Source of the DNA: an uncultured Flavobacteriales bacterium
GTDB lineage: Bacteria > Bacteroidota > Bacteroidia > Flavobacteriales_G > Salibacteraceae
Direction of reading: 5' to 3'
Assembly (NCBI GenBank): GCA_943788145.1
Contig: CALSPD010000014.1
Location: 62,001 to 126,000 of the forward strand
DNA: 64,000 nt
Part shown: piece after piece, positions 8,846 through 19,232 of the stretch
Layout of the letters: every line of letters starts with the position of its first letter
Numbering within the stretch: the stretch's first letter is position 1
Notes under the pieces: model-generated
The model's input: only the letters and a program-made list of their open reading frames with translations
Database searches by the model: none
What the model was told of the DNA's origin: nothing
Translations under genes and position numbers: made by a program

Positions 8846-11800
8846 ATGATGAAAAAATTACTCCTTTTACTATCTGTAATTTTTATTACAAATGCCTTGC
8901 AAGCCCAAGTGCAGCAGGCTCGATGGTGGTACTTTGGTAGCGGTGCAGGTGTTGACTTCAACCCCACCCCAAGCGCTGACCCGAATGGCGTGCTTCAAAC
9001 CTATGAAGGTTGCTCATCCATTTCTTCCCCTATTGGAAGTTTGTATTTCTATACAGATGGCAGCGTTGTAGTCAATGCAAACCACAGCACCATGACGAAT
9101 GGCTCGGGGCTTACTGGCGGTGGATCATCAACTCAATCTGGTCAAGTTATCCCTTACACAGGGTCAAGTACGAAATATTATGTATTCACTCAAGCCCAAA
9201 ATGTCGGAACCAATGGTCTCCGCTATTCTGTTGTTGATATGACTCTTTCGAGCGGTCTTGGCGCAGTAACGGCAACAAAAAATATTTTTCTAGGAAACAG
9301 TTTCGCTGAGAAGGTAACCGGTGTGAAAAAGTCCAATGGATATTGGGTTTGCGCATTGAAACTGCCTGGTGATACCCTTTATGCATACGAAGTGACCGCT
9401 AGTGGGGTGAATCCAGTTCCTGTAAAAAGTAACACGGGTATCAATTTAAGCACAAACAATTTCTATGGTTGCATGAAAGCGAACACGCAGGGAACCCAAC
9501 TAGCTGCTGTCCATCAAGGTTGGACAAGTGCTGTACACGTATTCAACTTCAACAAACAAACAGGAATGGTAACAAGTACCATGACCTTAACTACAACAAC
9601 TGGTGGAGCTGGTGGAAATACACCATACGGAGTTGAGTTTTCTCCAAATGGAAATTTACTCTATATCCAAAGCTGGAACGTAGGCGATTTAAAGCAATAT
9701 AACCTTACTGCAGGAACTGCAGCGCAAATTTCATCCTCTCAAGTTTTCTTAGGAAGTAACAGCAATGCTGGTGGTGGTTCCATTCAAATGGGCCCAGATG
9801 GAAAAATGTACGCAGCTCGATTTGGACAAACTTTTATCAGCTCGATCACCAATCCGGATGTTCAAGGAACAGGATGTGGTTACACCGCAAATGCAGTTTC
9901 ACTTTCCTCGGGTGATTATTGTCGCTGGGGACTTCCCCTGTTCTTAGGTGCTTTCTTTGGTGCATCTGTTGAAGTTGAAGACAACTGCTATGGCGACACC
10001 ACTTATTTCACGGCAGATACAACAAACGTAGACTCCATGATTTGGGAATTTGGTGACACTGCTTCTGGATTAAATAATTATGCCGAAGGCCTGCTTAGTG
10101 TAGGACACCTTTATACTGATACAGGAACCTATACCGTGACCTTAGTAGTTTTTAATAACAACTATTCAGACACGGTTACCGAAGTTGTTTATATCTATCC
10201 TCGACAATATGCTGATTTGGGTCCTGATGATACAACTCTTTGCGTAGGTCTGGAGTTCACGCTGGACGTAGGCCAACCCCATGCCACCTACGAATGGCAT
10301 GACGGCACGACCGACTCAGCTTATACTGTGGCTTATCCTGATTCACTGGTTTATGTTACCGTTTTTGGAGTCTGCGATACCGTTGCCGATACCATGGTTG
10401 TTAATTATTTCTATCCTTTCGATTTGGATATTCAGGACGACACTTCTATGTGTACGTACGACAACATGAATATTTCAACCGGACTTCCTTTGAATCAATA
10501 CACGCATCAATGGAGCAATGGAAGTACACAGAACAACATAAACATTACAACTCCAGGAACATACGGAGTTACTGTATCGGAAGGAATATGTGTTTACACG
10601 GATTCGGTAAACATTGATTATTATCCTGAAGTAACCGTGGAGTTAGGAAATGACAGTAGTTTCTGCTATGAACCACTGGTAAATCTGGCACCTAAGTCCA
10701 TTACAAATGTCGTTTCATACAAATGGTCAACAAACGCCACATCTTCAAACATTAACGTTGCTCAAACTGATGTTTACACCGTTACTGTGAAAGGAGTTGG
10801 AAACTATTGCCAAGCGATTGACTCGGTCAAATGGAGTCTTTGGTTTGAACCACTTGTGGATCTAGGGAACGATACATCGTTTTGCCATGATGACATTCTG
10901 AAATTAACTCCTTACGCCAATTCAGCGTTTCCGATCAATTATTTATGGAATGACAACAGCAACAATCCTTCTCTAAATGTCAATCTAGTTGGCCTTTATT
11001 GGGTGGAAGTGAGCGATGAAAACTGCGCTATTCGCGATACCATTATTGTGAATCAATATCCAAAGCTGGATGTATCGTTAGGCGAGGACATTAATACCTG
11101 CGTTGGAAAATCAGTAACCTTGACTCCGCTGACTACCATTCCTGTCATTAACTATTATTGGAATGATGGTTCTACAAATACATCTTTAAACATCAACGGG
11201 CATGGTACTTACACAGTATCTGTTGATAACGGACTTTGTGATGCAAGAGATGAAATCAACGTTTTCTACTTTGACTATCCTGAAGTTGAAATAGGAAATG
11301 ACACCGCCATGTGTCCTGGAACGACCTTATTACTCGATGCGAGTTCACCATTTGAAATCGTAAACTATCATTGGAATACAGGAAACAATGCAGCCGTTCA
11401 ACAAGTTCAGGCAATAGACAGCGTATGGTATTGGGTTGAAGCTACAAACGTAGTTTGTCGTTCTACGGACTCCATTTTCATTACACTAAGAGATGTTCCT
11501 AACACCTTTATAGGAAAAGACACTGCAATCTGCTACGGTGACGAACTCACGCTCAGCGTAATTGAAGATCCCGCAAATCAGTCCTTCTCTTGGAACACTG
11601 GCGATTCGACACAATCCATTACTGTTTCAGACACAGGACTAATCGTGGTTCACGTAAATGATGAATTCTGTTCAACGCCAGGAAAGATTAGGGTTTCTTA
11701 TAAGTCTGAGCCAACAGTTGCTAATGTTAAACTTGAAGCACCGGAAACCATCTGTGTAGGAGAATCCATTGATTTTGATGTGTATGACCCACGATTCAGA

Positions 11801-12211
11801 TCATATTTATGGCAAGATGGATCAACTTCTGCTAAATTCAATGTAAAGTCAGAAGGTCTCTATTGGATTAAAGCTACGCATGATTGTGGAGTAGTAACAG
11901 ACACGGTATTTATCGATAAATGTGAATGTCCTATATGGGTACCAACAGCGTTCAATCCAGATGGAAATGACATTAACGATGGCTTTGCGCCACGTTCAGA
12001 CTGTAAGTTCATCGAATACAAATTCTTTGTGTACAACCGTTGGGGAGAGGAGATTTTCTACTCTGAAACACCTGAAGCTACTTGGGATGGAATGCACTTA
12101 GGCTCTAAGGCTAATGCAGGTACTTACACTTGGCGAATGATCTATACCGCAGAACACGAAGGTGAACGCATTGAAGATCAAAAATCGGGTGCTGTGCTTC
12201 TCATGAGATAA
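8846..12211 (+). CDS. Giant surface protein: beta-propeller-like N-domain, PKD, Ig-like repeats, type-B T9SS C-terminus
   Basis: About 1121 residues from the ATG at 8846 (MMKKLLLLLSVIFITNALQAQ is a textbook signal peptide; upstream in-frame codons would spoil it). The N-terminal WWYFGSGAGVDF domain is clearly homologous to that of the gene at 2336, including the block GLRYSVVDMTLSSGLGAVTA, identical in both. It is followed by a PKD-like segment (IWEFGDTASG, GHLYTDTGTYTV), eight Ig-like Cys-pair repeats and a type-B T9SS domain (VPTAFNPDGNDIND, YNRWGEEIFY, TWDGMHLGS, GTYTWRMIY). Downstream is a strong intrinsic terminator, so the three-gene array ends here. Likely surface-exposed; role in adhesion or gliding is inferred from the sorting domain only. 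Confidence 0.9.
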   Translation: MMKKLLLLLSVIFITNALQAQVQQARWWYFGSGAGVDFNPTPSADPNGVLQTYEGCSSISSPIGSLYFYTDGSVVVNANHSTMTNGSGLTGGGSSTQSGQVIPYTGSSTKYYVFTQAQNVGTNGLRYSVVDMTLSSGLGAVTATKNIFLGNSFAEKVTGVKKSNGYWVCALKLPGDTLYAYEVTASGVNPVPVKSNTGINLSTNNFYGCMKANTQGTQLAAVHQGWTSAVHVFNFNKQTGMVTSTMTLTTTTGGAGGNTPYGVEFSPNGNLLYIQSWNVGDLKQYNLTAGTAAQISSSQVFLGSNSNAGGGSIQMGPDGKMYAARFGQTFISSITNPDVQGTGCGYTANAVSLSSGDYCRWGLPLFLGAFFGASVEVEDNCYGDTTYFTADTTNVDSMIWEFGDTASGLNNYAEGLLSVGHLYTDTGTYTVTLVVFNNNYSDTVTEVVYIYPRQYADLGPDDTTLCVGLEFTLDVGQPHATYEWHDGTTDSAYTVAYPDSLVYVTVFGVCDTVADTMVVNYFYPFDLDIQDDTSMCTYDNMNISTGLPLNQYTHQWSNGSTQNNINITTPGTYGVTVSEGICVYTDSVNIDYYPEVTVELGNDSSFCYEPLVNLAPKSITNVVSYKWSTNATSSNINVAQTDVYTVTVKGVGNYCQAIDSVKWSLWFEPLVDLGNDTSFCHDDILKLTPYANSAFPINYLWNDNSNNPSLNVNLVGLYWVEVSDENCAIRDTIIVNQYPKLDVSLGEDINTCVGKSVTLTPLTTIPVINYYWNDGSTNTSLNINGHGTYTVSVDNGLCDARDEINVFYFDYPEVEIGNDTAMCPGTTLLLDASSPFEIVNYHWNTGNNAAVQQVQAIDSVWYWVEATNVVCRSTDSIFITLRDVPNTFIGKDTAICYGDELTLSVIEDPANQSFSWNTGDSTQSITVSDTGLIVVHVNDEFCSTPGKIRVSYKSEPTVANVKLEAPETICVGESIDFDVYDPRFRSYLWQDGSTSAKFNVKSEGLYWIKATHDCGVVTDTVFIDKCECPIWVPTAFNPDGNDINDGFAPRSDCKFIEYKFFVYNRWGEEIFYSETPEATWDGMHLGSKANAGTYTWRMIYTAEHEGERIEDQKSGAVLLMR

Positions 12212-12230
12212 AGCGATTTAACAACACAGA

Positions 12231-12275
12231 ATCCCAATAACAAGAAATCATTTCTAGTTATTGGGATTTTTTTTT
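12231..12275 (+). terminator. Intrinsic terminator after the giant-protein array
   Basis: ATCCCAATAAC (12231-12241) pairs perfectly with GTTATTGGGAT (12257-12267). Inside the loop AGAAA and TTTCT can extend the stem. A run of nine T follows (12267-12275). It lies between convergent genes and best serves the plus-strand gene. Confidence 0.9.
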
Positions 12276-12301
12276 ATCCGATGATTATAGAAAATCTGTG
12301 G

Positions 12302-13138
12302 TTACTCACCAATAAACGCTACAACTCGAGTGATCACATTAGCGTCCTTTAATATTCTTCTATGTCCCAACTTCGGTACACGCATGACTTCCATTTCGGG
12401 CTTGATTTCAATCAACCGATCTAAATGAAAAATTCCGACATCTATATCTTCTTCGCCATGAATGGCAAGTACTTGAGATTTCACGGTATGGAATGTTTCT
12501 GACATCGAAAACGAGTCAAAAGCTCTACCATATTGTTCTATCGATGCAACGCGAATGGCATCTTTGATCTTTGGACTTCCATTAATCGTTTGACGAAAGG
12601 TCTCCAAAATATCCTCCCCGATGGATGGAGCCCCAAGACAAACAAACTTCGGTATTGCAATACCCTCTGATGCGACAACCGGTATTGTAGCTGCACCTAA
12701 GGAATGACCGATAATTGCTTTGGTATTTGGAAACATTTTCAGCAATGACTGAACCGCAGCTGCAAAATCTAATAAGCTGGACTGCTTGCCTTCAGATTGA
12801 CCGTGTCCCCATGCATCAAAGCTTATGAAAGTAAATCCTGCATTAACAATAGCCTCTGAAATGGCAGCAAACTGCGAAGCCTTACCTGCCCAGCCGTGTA
12901 CGCAAATAACTTCAGGTCCCGAACCTCTTCGATAACCAACAACTTCATGTTCTCCCGCCCTAAACTTGAATGATTCAACCTGGTTCAAGAACCGATTACC
13001 TTTTTCGGTATATGGCAACCGAATCGGAGACAAGAAAAGTTTAACTGCCCATTTATAGGCATATTTAGGATACACGGCTTCTGTAAAACCAAAGGCTATT
13101 TGAATTGTGCGAAGTGATAATGGAACTTTTCTGGCCAT
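12302..13138 (-). CDS. Alpha/beta hydrolase
   Basis: A 278-residue alpha/beta-hydrolase. Visible motifs: the oxyanion-hole strand VICVHGWAGKASQF, the nucleophile elbow IGHSLGAAT (Ser near residue 145), a probable acid Asp in IHGEEDIDV and the catalytic His in KLGHRRIL near the C-terminus. There is no clear signal peptide, though the first 50 residues are amphipathic and may form a cap or membrane contact. The family includes esterases and lipases, and the substrate cannot be told. The start ATG (13136-13138) lies back to back with the EamA transporter gene on the other strand. Confidence 0.85.
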   Translation of the reverse strand: MARKVPLSLRTIQIAFGFTEAVYPKYAYKWAVKLFLSPIRLPYTEKGNRFLNQVESFKFRAGEHEVVGYRRGSGPEVICVHGWAGKASQFAAISEAIVNAGFTFISFDAWGHGQSEGKQSSLLDFAAAVQSLLKMFPNTKAIIGHSLGAATIPVVASEGIAIPKFVCLGAPSIGEDILETFRQTINGSPKIKDAIRVASIEQYGRAFDSFSMSETFHTVKSQVLAIHGEEDIDVGIFHLDRLIEIKPEMEVMRVPKLGHRRILKDANVITRVVAFIGE

Positions 13139-13185
13139 TTCACAATGATCGGCATTTCCTATGTCATTTAGCTAATTTCGCGATC

Positions 13186-14055
13186 TTGCAGTATCAGGGA
13201 ATCGTATATATTTTGCTCTCATCATTGACTTACGCTGTGGTCAATTTTTGCGTAAAATTCCTTCATCACATTCCTACACATGAGATTGTGTTCTTTCGAT
13301 CCGTAATCTCCTTCACCATTTGTGTTTTCTGGATTAGAAAATTGGGTATTCCATTTTTTGGCAAAAACATCAAATGGCTTTTAATTCGAGGAGCTACAGG
13401 CATGACAGCACTTTTTCTTTTCTTTTTAACGATTAAAGAAATGCCCTTGGCAAGTGCCACGACTATCCAATACATTTCTCCCATTTTCACGGTCTTATTA
13501 GCTACTCAGTTATTGCGAGAAAAAGTTAGACCCATTCAATGGCTACTCTTTTTCGTTGCCTTCATCGGTGTCTTAATGATTAAAGGTTTTGATGAGCGTG
13601 TATCATACTTTTACCTTGGCATTGGTGTTGTGTCAGCCTTTATTTCGGGCATTGCCTATAACGCGATTATGAAATGCCGGGAAACGGATCATCCCATTAC
13701 TGTTGTGCTCTATTTCCCTATGATCGCAACACCTATTATGGGCACAGCCTGCATTACGGTGGAATGGGTAATGCCTATAGGTTATGAATGGTTGTTGCTT
13801 TTACTGCTTGGTATCTTCACACAAATTGCTCAGATATACATGACAAAAGCGTTACATGCTGATCACAGTAGTCGTATTATGCCATTCAAGTATTTTGGAG
13901 TGATCTACGCCTTAGTAATTGGCTTCTTCTTTTTTAACGAAGAACTTCCTTGGCTGAGTTTTCTAGGAATTGCAATTGTGATATCGGCAGTAATCCTGAA
14001 TTCATTTTTGAAGAACCCAAATAAGCAACTTCCACCTACCCAAGGAGTTGTTTAG
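13186..14055 (+). CDS. EamA/DMT-family transporter
   Basis: The product is almost entirely hydrophobic with about ten predicted membrane helices in two EamA halves: GIVYILLSSLTYAVVNFCVKF begins helix 1, LASATTIQYISPIFTVLLA ends the first half, and a FLGIAIVISAVIL helix closes the second. Members export metabolites or drugs; substrate unknown. The start is uncertain. No ATG gives a sensible N-terminus; a TTG at 13186 starts just before helix 1 and lies 6 nt after a -7-like box (TAATTTCG, 13173-13180). A TTG at 13105 would overlap the divergent hydrolase gene. It converges on the lectin adhesin gene, overlapping its stop by a few bases. Confidence 0.83.
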   Translation: MQYQGIVYILLSSLTYAVVNFCVKFLHHIPTHEIVFFRSVISFTICVFWIRKLGIPFFGKNIKWLLIRGATGMTALFLFFLTIKEMPLASATTIQYISPIFTVLLATQLLREKVRPIQWLLFFVAFIGVLMIKGFDERVSYFYLGIGVVSAFISGIAYNAIMKCRETDHPITVVLYFPMIATPIMGTACITVEWVMPIGYEWLLLLLLGIFTQIAQIYMTKALHADHSSRIMPFKYFGVIYALVIGFFFFNEELPWLSFLGIAIVISAVILNSFLKNPNKQLPPTQGVV

Positions 14056-17043
14056 AATCCAGTAACCTCACCGGTAATGGCGATGTTGATTTCATCTTGA
14101 ATCACCCGTTCGATATTCTCATCATCCCGATAGTGCATGATGAAATGATAAGTCCCGATTGGAACCAAAGCCCCTCCGGGATTGCGTCCATCCCAGCCTT
14201 GAGTTTGACGAACCGTTCTGAACACTTGTTCACCCCAACGATTGTAAATTTCAAGATTGAAATCTTTCAATTGAACTCCTTCGCTCAGTACGAAAAACAA
14301 ATCATTGTCTCCATCTCCATTCGGGCTAAAACTATTCGGATAATAAATAATCGTCTCTTCCTTATAGTCTAGAAACACCCTCGCTGAATCCAAACACCCC
14401 TGCTCGGATAAAACAAACAGATCAACTTGATATTGATCTTCTCTTTCGTAGAATTCATAGCTCATAACCGTATCATTCCACATTGTGTCACGATCGATAG
14501 TCCAATAGAGTCTTTTGCCAGAGGTTGACGTATTGGTGAAAGTCAGAAATGGTTGAATGTTACTCGGATTCAATGGCTCATATACAAAACTCGCTTTCGG
14601 ACTTCGCAGAATCTCGATTGCACATTCATACGGAACTTGGGTTTTACAACCAAAATCAGTTTCTACCAATAGTGTAAAATCGTAACATCCCGCGTTCGCA
14701 AAACGATAGTTTAATGAATCGTATTGATAGTCCGTGTACACGTCAAACGTATCCACTATCCAAGTGTAATTGTGACGAGCGTTATAATCATCAATTGAAA
14801 TAACAACATCAGCCTGCTTACAGGCAATTGGCGGAGTAAAAGACATAGTTGGATGGGCGGTGTCACCAACGTAAACTACCAAGGTGTCCCATCCTGGCTT
14901 CGAGAGACACTTGTCTTCAATTTTGACCACATATTTGGTGGTTTTTAAAGGACGAATAAACTGAACGTTATCATGGCTTTGGTTGAACTGCCAAGTAAAA
15001 ATAAACTCTTGAGGACCGTGGAATCCTCCCTTGCCTGTAGCAATCATATAGATTGACTTACCCGCGCATATAGAGTCATCCTCAACTCGGATCGAAGCAC
15101 GAATATCATCATAGCCACCAACCTGAACCTTCACGCTGTCGATGGCATACGGGAGTGCCACAAAAATCTGTAACGGTTACCACGTAATACCTTGTTTCGT
15201 CCGGGCTAACGATAATATTCGGGCCGAAATTTCCAATTTCCCATGCAAAGCTGTAAATGCTATCTCCTCCTATTCCGATCGCTGAAATATCGATGGTATC
15301 GTAAGGACAAATGGTATCGACATGAGTAAAATCGATGTCTAAAGGTGGTCGAACTTTAACCTCTACTTTGGAGGTATCGCCAAAGCACCCATTTCCATCA
15401 TATGATTCAACAAAATAGGTTGTTGTCACAGATGGAGTTACCGCATCTGCTGATGAAATCGAGACTACAGGACCATTCAACTTCCCTTTATGCCAGATGT
15501 ATGAAAAAGGCGGTGTGCCTCCACTCGATGCTGCAACGATAGCGGCTACACTATTAATGCAAATCATCGTGTCGCCATAACCCGTAGTTATGATAGTATC
15601 CGGAACTTCAATTTCCACAGAATCGATTGCTGTGCAACCCTTGTTATCCGTAACAGTCACAAAATTCCAACCAGCACAAAGCGTCATAGCTTGTTGCACA
15701 TTTTCATTTCCTGTCCAGTGATAACTGTAGGGAACTGTTCCACCAGTCGGAATGGCCCTTGCTTCAGCATCGCAATTGCTGCTTTTAGGACATTTTGTTT
15801 TTGTTTCATTAATAATGTTTACCCCAAGTAACGTTGGTTCGGTCACAAAAAAGGTGTCAATTCGATAACAGAGGTAATTCGGAGAACTGCTCGACACATC
15901 CTGTACCGTAACGATGTACATATCATCACAAAGCGACTGCAAATCTTGAGAGGTACTCGAGGTATTCCAATTATAGGCGTACGTTCCTGTGCCACCTCCA
16001 ATGGTCAAGTCAATCTCACCATCGCACACATTCTTACAGGAAGCATTAGTGACTAGGCCGTTTATCTGAAAATTAGGCGGAATTACTTGAACTATGACAG
16101 AATCATAATTTGTATCGCATTGATAAATCCTCCGTACTTTATACTTTGTTGTGTCTGGAGGATAGGCCATTGGGTCCTTAATATTCGTCCCGCTAAGACC
16201 AAGTCCTGGACTCCAGAGATAGTTGACGCCATTATCTCCAGCGTCTAATTGTACGGTATCTCCTTTACACATATTGATTGTAGCAGGTAAAGGATTCGAA
16301 ACGCTATCAATTGGAGTTCCGATACAAAACTGCTGTAAGTTGAAAAGGCTACTTGTCGTCCCTAAAAATCCCCAGTAGACATGTGCATCTCCGCCAAAGA
16401 CATTATTGATCAAATCGCCAGTATACATAACCCGCATGCTGCAATCTAGATAGACTTTTAGCTTTTGAGTTGAAGGATTCCATTTAATGTGCATCGTGTG
16501 GTAGTTCCCATCTTCAATATTGTTGTTGCCAGCTAGAGCCTGAACTGGTGCCGCCAACACATTCGCGCCAGTGTGAGCCACCGAACCATTTTTTTGAATA
16601 CCAATATGATCAGAACTAGGATCTCCAGAATTTTGATAAGTATCAACCTCAATTCCTAAAGAATTTGTGGTCATGCTGGACGCATCGAAACCTAGTGCGC
16701 CCCCATTCGATCCGATTAATGGCGCAACCAAGCTATCTCTCAATACGAACATAATTCCATCCGCACCTTGCGCATTGGTTGAACCCAAGTTGATTCTAAA
16801 CTTGAAGTTGATCGTATCGTTCAAATTGATCGGAACGCTGTTATAAACATATCCCGCTTTATTCGTGGCTCCTTGCGTTAATCGAAAGCATCCGTTGGCA
16901 AGTGTGGCCGCGTTTCCACCAACCGTATATTGCGCAACAAGTGTCGAGTTAAACCCTAGGGTAATAAGACACGCCAATAAAATTTTTAAACTTGATTTCA
17001 ATCCTGAATTTCTTTTCTCGAATAGAGACGTTATTCGCATCAT
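14052..17043 (-). pseudogene. L-type-lectin/SprB-repeat surface protein with type-B T9SS C-terminus, one +1 frameshift
   Basis: Read as one gene of about 996 residues interrupted by one extra base. The 5' frame (17043-15109) gives a signal peptide, an L-type-lectin-like domain (GCFRLTQGATNKAGY, NAQGADGIMFVLRDS, HIGIQKNGS; residues about 40-240), then PKD/Ig-like and SprB-type repeats (CDGEIDLTIGGGTGTYAYNW). It falls out of frame after TVTDFCGTP. Dropping one base from the three-base run at 15151-15153 (CCC on the coding strand) restores YAIDSVKVQV and the 3' frame (to 14052). That frame carries a further PKD-like region and the type-B T9SS domain (YYPNSFSPNGDGDND, YNRWGEQVF, GWDGRNPGG). The corrected length is a whole number of codons. 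Likely a surface glycan-binding adhesin; the frameshift may be a sequence error. Confidence 0.85.
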
Positions 17044-17151
17044 TAAAGTAAGCGCGCGAAGTTAAGGAAACAACGCTTTGTTCCGTAAAAAGACGCACTA
17101 TTGCTTTAAGGTTGGCATCAATATCACATATTCGTGAAAATTGTAGTAGAA

Positions 17152-17523
17152 ATGCGGATTGATAAATTTATTTGGTGCGTTCGCTTGGCAAAAACACGAA
17201 GTCTCGGTGCAGACTTGTGTAATCGAAACCAAATTAAAATCAACAATTACGAACAAAAGCCTTCAAAGGAAGTAGCGTCAGGCGATATCATTTCCGTGCG
17301 AGCCACTCCTATATGGCGCGTATACACGGTCATTGATTTACCTAAAAGTCGGGTTGGCGCCAAGCTTGTCAAAGATTATTTGAAGGAAATCACTCCAGAA
17401 AAAGACTTGATGCAGTTGGCTGAACTGCGGAGATTAAACCAACAAAATCGGCTGGTTGGATTAATTGGCAGACCGACAAAAAAGGACAGAAGAGATCTCG
17501 ATGAATTTAACAAAACCAAATAG
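17152..17523 (+). CDS. Hsp15-like S4-domain RNA-binding protein
   Basis: The ATG at 17152 (MRIDKFIWCVRLAKTRSLGADLC) gives the canonical S4 start; an in-frame GTG 18 nt upstream is less likely. The 123-residue protein begins with an S4 RNA-binding domain (residues 1-60) of the Hsp15/HslR type and ends in a basic tail (GRPTKKDRRDLDEF) typical of that family. Hsp15 binds stalled 50S ribosomal subunits that carry nascent chains and helps recycle them. The gene is transcribed away from the lectin adhesin gene. Confidence 0.85.
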   Translation: MRIDKFIWCVRLAKTRSLGADLCNRNQIKINNYEQKPSKEVASGDIISVRATPIWRVYTVIDLPKSRVGAKLVKDYLKEITPEKDLMQLAELRRLNQQNRLVGLIGRPTKKDRRDLDEFNKTK

Positions 17524-17535
17524 TTCATTTCATCC

Positions 17536-17560
17536 ATTCGCTCAGCGTTGTAAAGCGAAT
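17536..17560. repeat. Intergenic inverted repeat ATTCGCT/AGCGAAT
   Basis: ATTCGCT (17536-17542) and AGCGAAT (17554-17560) form a 7-bp stem with an 11-nt loop just after the Hsp15-like gene. There is no T-run, so it is a weak terminator candidate at best or a small regulatory hairpin. Confidence 0.3.
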
Positions 17561-17605
17561 AAATCTGTTGTCAGTTAAACGAATTTAAAGACCTTCGCAG
17601 CCGCA

Positions 17606-18691
17606 ATGAAGAGCCTTGTTTTTACTGTTACGAATGACTTAAGTTTCGATCAAAGAATGAATCGAATCTGCAGCACCCTTGCTGATAATGGGTTTCAAGT
17701 AACACTTATCGGTCGTAGAAAGTGGGGTTCGCTCAAACTAATCCCACAGAATTTTAAGCAAGTTCGTATTCCGTGTCTTTTCCAATCTGGAAAGCTGTTC
17801 TATTTGGAATATAACTTCAAGCTTTTTATTCGCCTGTTGCTCACTCGATTCGATACGGTATGCGCGATTGACTTAGATTCCATTTTGCCGGCCTACTTAG
17901 CTTCTTTTTTAAAGGGAAAAAAACTTGTTTATGACGCCCACGAATATTTCACCGAAATGGAAGAAATCGTCCATCGTCCTATGATCAAAAAAGCATGGCT
18001 GGGTCTGGAACGATTCATTATGAAACGCATCGATCATGCCTATACGATCAGTGAAGGCTACGCCTCACTTTTCAGAAAGCATTACGACAAAGAATTTGCT
18101 GTTATTCGAAATGTTCCTGTTTTACAACCCGTAACCAATGTGACCCCACAAATTGAACGTTACATTCAGTATCAAGGGGTGCTGAATGTTGGTCGAGGAT
18201 TGGAAGAAGCCATCGATGCGATGCGTGATTTGGATGAATGTCAACTTAGAATCTTTGGCGATGGTCCCTTCGCTGGAGTATTGAAAGATCGCGTTCGCGC
18301 AGCATCATTACGAAGTAAGGTTTCATTTATGGGAATGGTGCGACCAACAGAATTGCGGGAACAAACGGCAAATGCTTGGGTTGGACTGACTCTTTTCTCT
18401 GAAACCGGTCTTCATCATCGACACTCACTTGCCAATCGCTTTTTTGATTATCTCCATGCCGGCATTCCACAAATAGCAATGGATTACCCAGAATACAGGG
18501 CATTCAATGATAAGTATGGCGTTGCCATTTTAATCACTGAACTAACTCCTGCAGCCATCGTGGCGGCTGTAAAATCACTTTACTATGATCCGCTTCATTA
18601 TCAACGTATGAAGGAAAACTGTCTTTGGGCAAGTCGGGAGAATTGTTGGGAACGAGAGTCCGCTAAATTGATTTCATTTTACAAGTCATGA
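17606..18691 (+). CDS. Glycosyltransferase (GT4-like, GT-B fold)
   Basis: A 361-residue cytoplasmic enzyme. An N-terminal Rossmann half (KSLVFTVTNDLSFDQRMNRICSTL, LVYDAHEYFTEMEE) is followed by a GT1/GT4-type C-terminal half with YQGVLNVGRGLEEAIDAM, LRIFGDGPF and SLANRFFDYLHAGIPQIAMD, the donor-binding region. Such enzymes add sugars to lipid carriers or proteins for envelope polysaccharide or glycoprotein. The acceptor is unknown and no polysaccharide cluster surrounds it. It overlaps the next gene by 4 nt (ATGA), indicating translational coupling. Confidence 0.85.
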   Translation: MKSLVFTVTNDLSFDQRMNRICSTLADNGFQVTLIGRRKWGSLKLIPQNFKQVRIPCLFQSGKLFYLEYNFKLFIRLLLTRFDTVCAIDLDSILPAYLASFLKGKKLVYDAHEYFTEMEEIVHRPMIKKAWLGLERFIMKRIDHAYTISEGYASLFRKHYDKEFAVIRNVPVLQPVTNVTPQIERYIQYQGVLNVGRGLEEAIDAMRDLDECQLRIFGDGPFAGVLKDRVRAASLRSKVSFMGMVRPTELREQTANAWVGLTLFSETGLHHRHSLANRFFDYLHAGIPQIAMDYPEYRAFNDKYGVAILITELTPAAIVAAVKSLYYDPLHYQRMKENCLWASRENCWERESAKLISFYKS

Positions 18692-19182
18692 TTAGGTATA
18701 GTGCCATTTTATTGTCCATTCTGCTTTTTGGATTTATGGTTCCAAAACATGAGTTCTACGTAACAATTACAGATTTAATTGTTTCAAACGATACGCTTCA
18801 AGTTGCGATTAAAGTATTCACCCACGATTTTGAAGAGGTGATTAAAGAAGAAGGCGGAGAATTCGTTTTTTTAGATCAATCCACAAATCAGGATATCGCT
18901 TTTAGGAAAATAAAAAACTATTGTGCCGAGCATCTACAACTTGCAAACCCGACCAATGTATACGACCTTCAGTGGGTTGGACATGAGTATGATGATGATG
19001 TTACTTGGATTTACGCTTATACCATTCTTGATCCAGATTCAAAAATGCTCTTTGTGAAAAACACCCTTTTTAGCAGCAAGTTTCATAATCAAAGTAACAT
19101 GATTCACTTGAGTAAGGACGGGACGGTGCAATCTGAATTATGCACTTCTGATCGACCTGAAGTTCGATTCTTGATCAAATAA
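18688..19182 (+). CDS. DUF6702 family exported protein
   Basis: A 164-residue protein with a short signal peptide (IRYSAILLSILLFGFMV) and the opening KHEFYVTITDLIVSNDTLQVAIKVFTHDFE, which is characteristic of the DUF6702 family of Bacteroidota. A QWVGHEYDDDVTWIYAYT strand region lies in the second half. No catalytic motif is visible. In other Bacteroidota such proteins are often found beside peptidase or envelope genes, but the function is unknown. Its start overlaps the glycosyltransferase stop by 4 nt. Confidence 0.78.
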   Translation: MIRYSAILLSILLFGFMVPKHEFYVTITDLIVSNDTLQVAIKVFTHDFEEVIKEEGGEFVFLDQSTNQDIAFRKIKNYCAEHLQLANPTNVYDLQWVGHEYDDDVTWIYAYTILDPDSKMLFVKNTLFSSKFHNQSNMIHLSKDGTVQSELCTSDRPEVRFLIK

Positions 19183-19185
19183 AAA

Positions 19186-19213
19186 ATGCAGACCGATAGG
19201 ATCCGCATTCATT
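19186..19213. terminator. Possible bidirectional terminator hairpin
   Basis: ATGCAGA (19186-19192) pairs with TCCGCAT (19202-19208) with one mismatch, preceded by a run of A and followed by TCATTT. It sits between convergent genes (DUF6702 and DUF5606), so it could end transcription from both sides. The stem is short. Confidence 0.4.
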
Positions 19214-19232
19214 TGTATTTTGAATCGATATG

